A stretch of 64,000 bases of DNA from Vulcaniibacterium tengchongense (GTDB taxonomy: Bacteria; Pseudomonadota; Gammaproteobacteria; Xanthomonadales; Xanthomonadaceae): assembly GCF_003814555.1 (NCBI RefSeq), contig NZ_RKQN01000002.1, forward strand, positions 682,001 through 746,000, in the 5' to 3' direction. Position numbers and translations under genes: made by a program. Below, one piece after another: positions 56,612-64,000 of the stretch. Below the pieces are notes generated by a model. It had not been told where the DNA came from and made no database searches. It saw only the letters and a list, made by a program, of their open reading frames with translations. Within the stretch, counting starts at the first letter, position 1; every line of letters starts with the position of its first letter.

Positions 56612-59131
56612 CTAGGTGCCGCGCGGCTTGGCGCGGTGGGTCGCGGCGGCGGTCCAGGGGTCGTCGGGCCAGGGATGCTTCGGGTAGCGGCCCTTCATTT
56701 CCTTCTTCACCTCCGGGTAGGTGCGGTCCCAGAACCCCTTCAGGTCCTGGGTGATCTGCAGCGGCTTGCCGCCCGGCGAGAGCAGGTGCAGGGTCAGCGG
56801 CACGCGGCCGTCGGCGATGCGCGGGGTGTCGGCCAGGCCGAACAGCTCCTGCAGCTTGACCGCCAGCACCGGCGCGCGCGGCGCGTCGGCCGCGTCGTCG
56901 TAGCCGTATTCGATGCGCCGCTCCAATCCCGACGGCACCACGATCCGGGTCGGCGCCAGCGCGTCGATCCGCTGCCGCGCCGTCCAGTCGACGCGCGACC
57001 TCAGCGCCTCGCCGAGCTCCTGCTCGCCGAGCGCGTCGAGCCGGGTCTTGCCGCTCAGCGCCGGCTTCAGCCAGTCCTCCAGCGTCGCCCGCAGCGCGGC
57101 GTCGGACAGGTCGGGCAGGGCCTGCACACCGGTCGCGTACTCCGGCAACCAGGCGCGCAGACAGCGCACGCGCGCGCGCCACTGCCGCAGCGATTCGGTC
57201 CACGGCAGCGCGTCCAGGCCGAGCTGCCGCACCGCGTCGACCAGCGCATCGGCGTAGCGCGCCGGGTCGGGCCTGGCCAGCGGCCGGCTGTCGATGACGA
57301 TGCGGTCGTAGCGGGTCTCGCGCACCGCGGCGATGGCGCGCGCGGCGGCGTCCCAGACCACCCGGTCCTCGACCACGAAGCGCTGCGGGAATTCGCGCCG
57401 CAGCCGCACCTCGTCCAGCGGCGCGGCGCGCAGCACGCGCGCGTCGCGGGCCTCGTCGCGCAGCTCGGCGACCACGATCCACGGCTCGCCGTACAGCGCG
57501 CTGTCGTCGAACAGCTTCGCGCTGCGGCCGTTGGCGAGCTGGTAGCGGTAGGGATCGCCCGGATGCTGGCGGCCGATGCGGTCGGGGAAGGCGTGCAGCA
57601 GCACGTCGCCGATCAGATGCGCCGGCGCGTCCGCGGGCGGCGCGAGGTCCAGGCGCAGGCGGCGGCGCCATTGCTTGGCCGCCTGGTCGAGCGCGGCCAG
57701 CGCCGAACGCGACGCGTCCGCCGGCGCGCGCCCGGCGCGGAACGCGGCCAGCGCCTGCCAGCGCTCGGCCAGCGCGTCGCTGCGGCTGCGCAGCGGGTCG
57801 CGCGCCTCGATCAGCGCGGCCAGGTCGCAGGCCAGCGCGCGTTCGTGCGGCTCCTCCGCCGCCAGCAGCATCGCCGCCAGCCGCGGATGGGTGCCGAGCG
57901 CGAGCATGCGCCGGCCGAGCGCGGTGATCGCGCCGCCTTCGAGCGCGCCGAGGCGCTGCAGCAGCTCGCGCGCGGCGGCCAGCGCGCCGGGCGGCGGCGG
58001 GTCGAGGAAGCGCAGCTGCGCCTCGCCCCAGGCCGCCAGTTCCAGCGCCAGGCCGGCCAGTTCGACCTGGGCGATCTCCGGCCGCCGCTGCGGTTCCAGC
58101 CGCTGCGATTCCGGCCACAGCCGGTAGGCCCAGCCTTCGGCGACGCGCCCGGCGCGGCCGGCGCGCTGGTCGGCCGAGGCCTGGGCGATGGCGACCACGT
58201 CCAGCCGCGAGAAGCCGCTGTTGGGGTCGTAGCGCGGCTCGCGGGCGAGGCCGGAATCGATCACCACGCGCACCCCGGGCAGGGTGACGCTGGACTCGGC
58301 GACGTTGGTCGCCAGCACCACGCGGCGGCGGCCGTCGGGATCGGGCTGCAGCACCCGCGCCTGCTGCTCCACCGGCAGCTCGCCGTGCAGGCTCAGCACC
58401 TCGGCGGCGCCCGCCGCGGCGCCCGCGGCCAACGCCGCCTCGCAGCGCGCGATCTCGCGTTGCCCGGGCAGGAACACCAGCACGTCGCCCGGGTGCGCGG
58501 CCAGCGCCTGCTCGACCGCGCGCCGCACCTGCTGCTCCAGCGCCTCCTCGCGCCGCGCCGGGAAATGCGCCACCGTCACCGGAAAGCCGCGCCCGGCGCT
58601 GCCCAGCCGCGGCGCGTCGAGGAACTGCGCCAGCCGCTCGCCGTCGAGCGTGGCCGACATCACCACGACGCGCAGGTCGGGCCGCACCTGCGCCTGTACG
58701 TCCAGCGCCAGCGCCAGGCCGAGGTCGGCCGACAGGTGGCGCTCGTGGAACTCGTCGAACAGCAGCGCGCCGACGCCTTCCAGCATCGGGTCGTCCTGCA
58801 GCATCCGGGTGAGGATGCCCTCGGTGACCACCTCGATGCGGGTGCGCGCGGAGGTCTTGTTCTCGAAGCGGATGCGGTAGCCCACGGTCTCGCCCACCGC
58901 CTCGCCGCGCTGCCGCGCCATGAAGCCGGCGGCCGCGCGCGCGGCGACGCGGCGCGGCTCCAGCATCACGATGCGGCCGCCGCCGAGCCAGGCCTCGTCG
59001 AGCAGCGCCGGCGGCACCTGCGTGGTCTTGCCGGCGCCGGGCGGCGCCTCCAGCACCAGCCGCGGATGCGCGGCGAGCGAAGCGCGGATGCGCGGCAGCA
59101 GTTCGTCGATCGGAAAGGTCGGGCGATTCAC
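56612..59131 (-). CDS. hrpB: ATP-dependent helicase HrpB
   Basis: An 839-residue DEAH-type helicase: Walker A GAGKTT at residues 32-37, DEFH at 126-129, TLDGERLAQFLDAPRL and QRAGRAGRV (motif VI) further on, and the HrpB C-terminal domain with RTWPEVKKEMKGRYPKHPW close to the end, a hallmark of the family. It is a putative RNA helicase of unclear substrate. The start is GTG at 59131, 56 bases from the divergent TatD gene. Confidence 0.92.
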   Translation of the reverse strand: MNRPTFPIDELLPRIRASLAAHPRLVLEAPPGAGKTTQVPPALLDEAWLGGGRIVMLEPRRVAARAAAGFMARQRGEAVGETVGYRIRFENKTSARTRIEVVTEGILTRMLQDDPMLEGVGALLFDEFHERHLSADLGLALALDVQAQVRPDLRVVVMSATLDGERLAQFLDAPRLGSAGRGFPVTVAHFPARREEALEQQVRRAVEQALAAHPGDVLVFLPGQREIARCEAALAAGAAAGAAEVLSLHGELPVEQQARVLQPDPDGRRRVVLATNVAESSVTLPGVRVVIDSGLAREPRYDPNSGFSRLDVVAIAQASADQRAGRAGRVAEGWAYRLWPESQRLEPQRRPEIAQVELAGLALELAAWGEAQLRFLDPPPPGALAAARELLQRLGALEGGAITALGRRMLALGTHPRLAAMLLAAEEPHERALACDLAALIEARDPLRSRSDALAERWQALAAFRAGRAPADASRSALAALDQAAKQWRRRLRLDLAPPADAPAHLIGDVLLHAFPDRIGRQHPGDPYRYQLANGRSAKLFDDSALYGEPWIVVAELRDEARDARVLRAAPLDEVRLRREFPQRFVVEDRVVWDAAARAIAAVRETRYDRIVIDSRPLARPDPARYADALVDAVRQLGLDALPWTESLRQWRARVRCLRAWLPEYATGVQALPDLSDAALRATLEDWLKPALSGKTRLDALGEQELGEALRSRVDWTARQRIDALAPTRIVVPSGLERRIEYGYDDAADAPRAPVLAVKLQELFGLADTPRIADGRVPLTLHLLSPGGKPLQITQDLKGFWDRTYPEVKKEMKGRYPKHPWPDDPWTAAATHRAKPRGT

Positions 59132-59187
59132 CCGCGCAAGGATACGGGACGCGCGGGGCGCCGCTCGGCCGTTGCTAAACTGCGCGC

Positions 59188-59988
59188 ATGGATTTGATCG
59201 ACATCGGCGTCAACCTCACCCACGACTCGTTCGACCGCGACCGCGACGCGGTGCTGCAGCGCGCGCGCGCGGCCGGCGTGGCGCAGATGGTGGTGACCGG
59301 CGCCAGCCGCGAGCACTCGCCCAAGGCGCTGGAGCTGGCGCGCGCGCATCCGGGCGTGCTGTTCGCCACCGCCGGCGTGCACCCGCACCACGCCGTGGAA
59401 TACACCGCCGAGTGCGACGCCGAGATGCGCGCGCTGCACCGCCATCCCGAGGTGGTCGCGGTGGGCGAATGCGGCCTGGACTACTTCCGCGACTTCTCGC
59501 CGCGCCCGGCGCAGCGCAAGGCGTTCGAGCGCCAGCTGGAGATCGCCGCCGAAACCGGCAAGCCGCTGTTCCTGCACCAGCGCGACGCGCACGCCGACTT
59601 CATGGCGATCCTGCGCGGCTTCGACGGCCGCCTCGGCCCGGCGGTGGTGCACTGCTTCACCGGCACGCGCGAGGAGCTGTTCGACTACCTCGACCGGGAC
59701 TGGCACGTCGGCATCACCGGCTGGCTGTGCGACGAGCGCCGCGGCCGCCACCTGCGCGAGCTGGCCAAGAGCATCCCGGCGGAGCGCCTGATGGTCGAGA
59801 CCGACGCACCCTACCTGCTGCCGCGCACCCTCGACCCGATGCCGAAGGATCGCCGCAACGAGCCGGCGTTCCTGCCGCACATCGTCGCCGAGCTGGCGCG
59901 CGACCGCGGCGAGGACGCCGCCGTCACCGCCGCGCGGACCACCGCCACCGCGCGCGCGTTCTTCCGCCTGCCGGCGCCGGCGGGCTGA
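59188..59988 (+). CDS. TatD-family metal-dependent DNase
   Basis: A 266-residue TIM-barrel hydrolase: DIGVNLTHDSF, ATAGVHPHHAVEYT, VAVGECGLDYFRDFSPRPAQRKAFERQLEIA and VETDAPYLLPRTL hold the metal-binding His, Glu and Asp residues of the TatD group. It would degrade DNA with a 3'-5' polarity. NLTHDSFDRDRDAVLQRARAAGVAQMVVTG is closer to TatD proper than to YcfH or YjjV. Divergent from hrpB. Confidence 0.92.
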   Translation: MDLIDIGVNLTHDSFDRDRDAVLQRARAAGVAQMVVTGASREHSPKALELARAHPGVLFATAGVHPHHAVEYTAECDAEMRALHRHPEVVAVGECGLDYFRDFSPRPAQRKAFERQLEIAAETGKPLFLHQRDAHADFMAILRGFDGRLGPAVVHCFTGTREELFDYLDRDWHVGITGWLCDERRGRHLRELAKSIPAERLMVETDAPYLLPRTLDPMPKDRRNEPAFLPHIVAELARDRGEDAAVTAARTTATARAFFRLPAPAG

Positions 59989-59994
59989 GCGGGC

Positions 59995-60933
59995 TCAACC
60001 GCGCGCCGCGCGCCCGGCCTGGTACGCCTGCAGGTGGCACCACGCCGCCGCCAGCAGCGGCGCGGGATGCCCGGCGGCGCGGGCGCGCCGCAGCATGTCG
60101 CCGACGATCTGCTCGGCCTCGACCGCGCCGCCGGCTTCCAGGTCGCGCAGCATCGAGGCTTTCAGCGAAGAGCCCGGTTGGGTCAGCGTCTCCAATGCCT
60201 GCCGCCGCGACGGCTCCGGCACCGGCTCGCCGGCCGCGTCGGCCGCCGCCAGGCATTCGGCGTACAGCGCCTGCATCAGCTCGCGGCCGCCCTCGGCGGC
60301 GACGATGGTGCCGACGTCGGCGCGCATCAGGCAGGTGCCGGCCGCAAGCGCGGCCAGGAACGCGAACTTGGTCCACTGCTCGCGGGCGATGCGCGGCGAA
60401 TGCACGTGGTCGAGCCCGGCCTGCGCGCACGCGGCGGCGAACGCGCGGGTGCGCGCGCTGTCCGGATCGCCGGAGCGCTCGCCGAAGGTGATCGACGCCG
60501 GGCGGCCCAGGTGCAGCACCTCGCCGTCCGCGCCCAGCGCCGCGCTGATGAAGCACAGCCCGCCGAGCACGCGCCCGGCGCCGAAACGCGCATCGAGCGC
60601 GGCGTAGTGGCGCAGCCCGTTGAGGATCGGCAGCAGCGCCGCGCCGGCGTGCGCCATCGCCGGCGCGACCGCTTCGATCGCGCTGTCGAGGTCGTAGGCC
60701 TTGCAGCTCAGCAGCACCAGGTCGAACGGCGGCTGCGCGGGCAGCTGAGCGGCGGCGATCGCCGCGACCGGCAGATCGGCGTCGCCCAGCGGGCTGCGGA
60801 TGCGCAGGCCGCGCTCGCGCAGCAGCGCCGCGCGCGCCGGCCTGACCAGGAAGGTGACGTCGGCGCCGGACTGCGCCAGGCGCCCGCCGAAGTAGCCGCC
60901 GGTGCCGCCGGCGCCGAGGACCAGGATCCGCAT
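59995..60933 (-). CDS. ketopantoate reductase-like protein (PanE/ApbA)
   Basis: A 312-residue 6-phosphogluconate-dehydrogenase-like fold: NADP loop LGAGGTGGYFGGRLAQSGADV at the N-terminus, LSCKAYDLDSAIEA with the key Lys, ILNGLRHY, and EQWTKFAFLAALAAGTCLMRADVG with the second Lys. It could reduce 2-dehydropantoate, but many relatives act on other substrates. It starts 8 bases upstream of nothing shared: the next gene (ABC permease) ends 7 bases after its start, so the three genes may be one transcript with ABC subunits first. Confidence 0.85.
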   Translation of the reverse strand: MRILVLGAGGTGGYFGGRLAQSGADVTFLVRPARAALLRERGLRIRSPLGDADLPVAAIAAAQLPAQPPFDLVLLSCKAYDLDSAIEAVAPAMAHAGAALLPILNGLRHYAALDARFGAGRVLGGLCFISAALGADGEVLHLGRPASITFGERSGDPDSARTRAFAAACAQAGLDHVHSPRIAREQWTKFAFLAALAAGTCLMRADVGTIVAAEGGRELMQALYAECLAAADAAGEPVPEPSRRQALETLTQPGSSLKASMLRDLEAGGAVEAEQIVGDMLRRARAAGHPAPLLAAAWCHLQAYQAGRAARG

Positions 60934-60940
60934 CGCCGCC

Positions 60941-61741
60941 TCAGCTGCGCAGGCCCACGCCGCGCTTGAGCAGCCACAGGCCGAGCGCGGCCAGGGCCGC
61001 GGCGAAGCCGAGCATCAGCGCGTAGGCGATCCACAGCGGCACGTCGGACACGCCGAGCAGGCCGTAGCGGAACGCGTTGACCATGTAGAAGATCGGATTG
61101 AGATGGGTCGCGGTCTCGGCCCAGTCCGGCAGCAGCTTGACCGAGTAGAACACGCCGCCGAGGTAGGTCAGCGGGGTGAGGATGAACGTCGGCACGATCG
61201 CGATGTCGTCGAACTTCTTCGCGTACACCGCGTTGACGAAGCCGGCCAGCGAGAAGATGGTCGCGCCCAGCAGCACCGTGGTCAGGGTGACCAGCGGGTG
61301 CGGCAGGCGCACCTTGGTGAACAGCATCGCGATCGCCAGCACGATCGCGCCGACCATCAGCCCGCGCAGCACTGCGCCGGCGACGTAGCCGGTCAGGATC
61401 ACCCAGTTCGGCATCGGGCTGACCAGCAGCTCCTCGACGTGGCGGCCGAACTTGGCGCCGAAGAAGCTGGAGGAGATGTTGCCGTAGCTGTTCTGGATCA
61501 CGCTCATCATCACCAGGCCGGGGACGATGAAGTCCATGTACTTGATCCCGTCCATGGTGCCGACGCGCGAGCCGATCAGGCCGCCGAAGATCAGGAAGTA
61601 CAGGGTCATGGTGATCGCCGGCGGCACCAGGGTCTGGCCCCAGATGCGCAGGATGCGGTTGACCTCGCGGCGGACGACGGTGCCCAGCGCGGTGAGATTG
61701 CGATGGGCGACGGTGGGTTCGGAGGGGGCGGCTTGGTTCAT
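60941..61741 (-). CDS. ABC-2 type transporter permease, YadH-like
   Basis: A 266-residue membrane protein with six helices and the ABC-2 pattern: LIFGGLIGSRVGTMDGIKYMDFIVPGLVMMSVIQNSYGNISSSFFGAKFG near the N-terminal half and TPLTYLGGVFYSVKLLPDWAETATHLNPIFYMVNAFRYGLLG later. It pairs with the ATPase gene 142 bases upstream, as yadG-yadH do in E. coli. It probably exports a lipid or drug-like substrate. Confidence 0.9.
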   Translation of the reverse strand: MNQAAPSEPTVAHRNLTALGTVVRREVNRILRIWGQTLVPPAITMTLYFLIFGGLIGSRVGTMDGIKYMDFIVPGLVMMSVIQNSYGNISSSFFGAKFGRHVEELLVSPMPNWVILTGYVAGAVLRGLMVGAIVLAIAMLFTKVRLPHPLVTLTTVLLGATIFSLAGFVNAVYAKKFDDIAIVPTFILTPLTYLGGVFYSVKLLPDWAETATHLNPIFYMVNAFRYGLLGVSDVPLWIAYALMLGFAAALAALGLWLLKRGVGLRS

Positions 61742-61764
61742 TGGATGCTCGTATCGCCTGATCT

Positions 61765-61792
61765 CGTCGTTCCCGCGAAGGCGGGAATCCAG
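61765..61792. repeat. dispersed repeat, TCCCGCGA-type, copy 4
   Basis: TTCCCGC and GCGGGAA arms around GAAG, followed by TCCAG. It is the best-preserved copy of the family also found at 25599, 33721 and 48991, and lies inside the ABC operon gap. Confidence 0.65.
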
Positions 61793-61850
61793 TGGCTTTC
61801 GACTCTGCAGAAGGCGACGAGGCGATCTGCCGGCCCGCGCGCCCTCAGCC

Positions 61851-61872
61851 GCCCGCTCCCGCGGGAGCGGGC
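61851..61872. repeat. 22-base perfect palindrome before the ABC permease
   Basis: Eleven-base arms beginning GCCCGCTCCCG, fully self-complementary, 12 bases after the ATPase stop. On the minus strand it would form a hairpin between ATPase and permease. Confidence 0.6.
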
Positions 61873-61883
61873 TCAGCGTGGCG

Positions 61884-62885
61884 CTAGGCCACCTGCTCCG
61901 GCACCGGCTGCGCGGTGCCGTCCTGGGCGTTCTCGCCGGTCAGGCGCACGAACAGCTCCTCCAGGCGGTTGGACTTGGTGCGCATCGACCGCACCCGGAT
62001 GCCGGCCTCGCCGAGCGCGGCGAACACCCGGTTGAGGTCCATCGCCCGCGGCATTTCCAGGTCGAGGGTGTGGTCGTCCGCGGCGACCAGCGTCGCGCCC
62101 GGGATCGCCGGCAGCGCCTGCGGCAGCCCGCCGTCGATGTCGAGCAGGAAGCCCTCGACGTCCAGCTTGGCCAGCAGCGCCTTCATCGGCCCCTGCTCGA
62201 CGATGCGGCCGCGGTCGATGATGGCGAGGTTGCGACACAGGCTCTCGGCTTCCTCGAGGTAGTGCGTGGTCAGGATGATCGTGGTGCCGGCGGCGTTGAT
62301 GTCCTTGAGCGTCTTCCACATGCCGCGGCGGATCTCGATGTCGACGCCGGCGGTGGGTTCGTCGAGGATCAGCAGCCGGGGCCGGGTCATCATCGCCCGC
62401 GCGATCATCAGCCGCCGCTTCATGCCGCCGGACAGCGTGCGCGACATCTTCTCGGCCTTGTCCCACAGCTGCGCGCGCTTGAGCTCCTCCTCGGCGCGCT
62501 GCAGCGCCTCGGCGCGCGGAATGCCGTAGAAGCCGGCGTAGTTGACCAGGATGTCGATCGGCTTCTCGAACATGTTGAAGTTCAGCTCCTGCGGCACCAG
62601 GCCGATCAGGCGCATCGCCTCGTCGCGCCGGCGCTGCAGGTCGACGCCGAAGATCGAGACCGAACCGGAACTGAGGTTGACCAGCGAGCTGACGATGCCG
62701 ATCAGCGTGGACTTGCCGGCGCCGTTGGGCCCGAGCAGGGCGAAGAAGTCGCCCGGCGCGACTTCGAGGGTCACGCCCTTGAGCGCCTCGACCCCGGTCT
62801 TGTGGGCGCCGCCGTCGTAGGTCTTGCGCAGATCGCGCACCGACAGGGCGGGAACGGCGGCGGGCGCCGCGACGGTCTGGTTCAT
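61884..62885 (-). CDS. ABC transporter ATPase, YadG-like
   Basis: A 333-residue ATPase: Walker A LLGPNGAGKST near residue 52, Q-loop LVPQELNF, signature LSGGMKRRLMIARAM, Walker B LLILDEPTAGVD and H-loop TTHYLEEAESLC. The C-terminal extension (SNRLEELFVRLTGEN) is family-typical. It powers the ABC-2 permease gene downstream. Start at 62885. Confidence 0.92.
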   Translation of the reverse strand: MNQTVAAPAAVPALSVRDLRKTYDGGAHKTGVEALKGVTLEVAPGDFFALLGPNGAGKSTLIGIVSSLVNLSSGSVSIFGVDLQRRRDEAMRLIGLVPQELNFNMFEKPIDILVNYAGFYGIPRAEALQRAEEELKRAQLWDKAEKMSRTLSGGMKRRLMIARAMMTRPRLLILDEPTAGVDIEIRRGMWKTLKDINAAGTTIILTTHYLEEAESLCRNLAIIDRGRIVEQGPMKALLAKLDVEGFLLDIDGGLPQALPAIPGATLVAADDHTLDLEMPRAMDLNRVFAALGEAGIRVRSMRTKSNRLEELFVRLTGENAQDGTAQPVPEQVA

Positions 62886-62988
62886 GGGAAGTGAAGCCTG
62901 CGCCGCGAGCCGCGCGGCGATCGGCGCTAGTATAGGCGCCCCCGTGGCGACGCTCCGGCCACGCACTGTTGCAGGTTCCGTCCGCTCC

Positions 62989-63744
62989 GTGGCCATCCAG
63001 CACTTTCCGCTCAAGCTCGTCTCGCGCCGCATGCTGGCCCCCTCGGTCGGGCACTACACCTTCGTCCGCGACGACGGCGAGCCGCTCGACTTCGTGCCGG
63101 GCCAGTTCATCCAGGTGCATTTCCGGTACGCCGACGGCACGCCGACCAAGCGCAGCTATTCGCTGGCCACGGTCCACGACCACGCGCTCGGCCCCGGCGA
63201 GGCGGTCGAGATCGCGGTCAGCTACGTGCCGGGCGGCGCCGCGACCGCGCTGTTCGAGGGCCTGGAACCCGGCGACCGGGTCGACGCCAGCGGCCCGTTC
63301 GGCCGCTTCTGCCTGATGCCGAACGACCGCAACCCGCGCTATCTGCTGATCGCCACCGGCACCGGGGTGACGCCGTACCGGTCGATGCTGCCGCAGCTGG
63401 AAGCGCTGATCCGCGAGCGCGACCTGCGCGTGGTGCTGCTGTTCGGCGCGCGCACGCCCGCCGAGCTGCTCTACGGCGAGGAGTTCTACGCCTTCGCCGC
63501 GCGCCATCCGCGCAACTTCCGCTTCGTGCCGTGCTTCTCGCGCGAGCTGCCGGCCGAACCGCACCCCGACGTGCGCCACGGCTACGTGCAGCAGTTCCTC
63601 GACGAGTTCGCGCCGAACCCGCAGGAGGACGTGGCCTACCTGTGCGGCAACCCGAACATGGTCGACGCCTGCTTCGAGGCGCTGAAGGGCCACGGCCTGC
63701 CGGTGGCGCAGATCCGGCGCGAGAAGTACGTCAGCAGCAAGTAG
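62989..63744 (+). CDS. fpr: ferredoxin/flavodoxin-NADP reductase
   Basis: A 251-residue FAD protein: the RSYS FAD motif (TKRSYSLATV near residue 45), VSYVPGGAATALFEGLEPGD, the NADP-binding ATGTGVTPYRSMLPQLEAL, and the terminal AYLCGNPNMVDACFEALKGHGLPVAQIRREKYVSSK. It passes electrons between NADPH and ferredoxin. The GTG at 62989 is preceded by no strong site and gives the family N-terminus. Divergent from the ABC ATPase gene. Confidence 0.92.
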   Translation: MAIQHFPLKLVSRRMLAPSVGHYTFVRDDGEPLDFVPGQFIQVHFRYADGTPTKRSYSLATVHDHALGPGEAVEIAVSYVPGGAATALFEGLEPGDRVDASGPFGRFCLMPNDRNPRYLLIATGTGVTPYRSMLPQLEALIRERDLRVVLLFGARTPAELLYGEEFYAFAARHPRNFRFVPCFSRELPAEPHPDVRHGYVQQFLDEFAPNPQEDVAYLCGNPNMVDACFEALKGHGLPVAQIRREKYVSSK

Positions 63745-63837
63745 GCGCGCGGACCGCGCGCCCGGGTCGAGTCGCGGGCGACGGTTCCTCCGGCACCGTC
63801 GCCGCGAGGCGGTGGCGCGTTCGCCGCGGCAACGGGT

Positions 63838-64000
63838 TCAGCGCGGCGTTTCCCCGGCGACGAGGCCGCCTGCCAACAGTGTCCAGCTGCCTGTGCTCGG
63901 CTTCGCCGGCCGGGCCATGCCGGGCACGCTCTCGACGATCCCGTTCCCCGGCAAGACCGCATCTCGCAGCGAGGGCCGCTCGGGAGGCCGGCAGGATTCC
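63838..64000 (-). CDS. possible 3' end of a minus-strand gene, partial
   Basis: From the right edge the minus-strand frame is open for 54 codons to a TGA at 63838, reading a plausible protein tail (DAVLPGNGIVESVPGMARPAK ... WTLLAGGLVAGETPR) with mostly G/C third bases. It has no family match. Its reality depends on the sequence beyond the window. The gap 63745-63837 shows nothing. Confidence 0.3.
   Translation of the reverse strand, partial: ESCRPPERPSLRDAVLPGNGIVESVPGMARPAKPSTGSWTLLAGGLVAGETPR

Overview
The window is a chromosomal stretch of a very GC-rich gammaproteobacterium. By gene content it most resembles a member of the Xanthomonadaceae such as Lysobacter or a relative. This rests on the N-acetylglucosamine (GlcNAc) gene set laid out as in xanthomonads (TonB receptor, FucP-like permease, LacI and GntR regulators, SIS-type deaminase), a full Entner-Doudoroff operon, a monomeric isocitrate dehydrogenase, a single-chain indolepyruvate oxidoreductase, and near-universal G/C at third codon positions. 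No species can be named from the sequence alone. I found no tRNA, rRNA, CRISPR array, integrase or intact insertion sequence.

Layout: 1-2240 holds the end of a LacI regulator, a hotdog thioesterase and a tandem pair of short uncharacterised paralogous genes. 2241-9623 (all minus) holds a phospholipase-D-like lipoprotein, YceI and SixA (stop/start overlaps), an orphan ParA-type ATPase, an AEC carrier, an exported gamma-glutamyltransferase and a TPR-like exported protein. 9795-29221 is a sugar island. A minus operon glk - TonB receptor - GH20 hexosaminidase diverges from nagP-nagQ, with LacI-type operators between. After an Rhs gene remnant come eda, a HAD phosphatase, edd, pgl and zwf (minus), which diverge from nagR-nagB-nagA (plus). 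Both of the latter promoters carry TGGTAT repeats spaced by about one helical turn. The genes together would cut chitin oligomers, import GlcNAc, phosphorylate, deacetylate and deaminate it to fructose-6-phosphate and, through an isomerase outside the window, burn it by Entner-Doudoroff.

29417-44389 is mostly housekeeping: indolepyruvate oxidoreductase, an MmcQ-like protein, an exported M20 amidohydrolase, a decayed glutathione transferase, QueF, a LysM protein, a lipoprotein, YchJ- and YecA-like SEC-C proteins, Icd, a SnoaL-like protein, a DUF4344 metallopeptidase and a DMT permease. 44461-50937 holds AraC and LysR regulators, nitronate monooxygenase with an overlapping SGNH hydrolase, an exported methyltransferase-like lipoprotein and an RluE-type pseudouridine synthase. 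51147-53682 is an NAD salvage pair (NadM-Nudix and NadV). Each gene is preceded by nearly the same 21-nt hairpin with an ACAGA loop and a compensatory base-pair change, which is the best candidate here for an undescribed regulatory element. 53704-63744 holds a second DMT permease, a receiver-kinase hybrid, HrpB, TatD, a ketopantoate-reductase-like enzyme, an ABC-2 exporter and ferredoxin-NADP reductase.

Long open frames antisense to real genes are everywhere because of the base composition and were left out. Function calls rest on motifs and family resemblance seen by eye; no database search was run.
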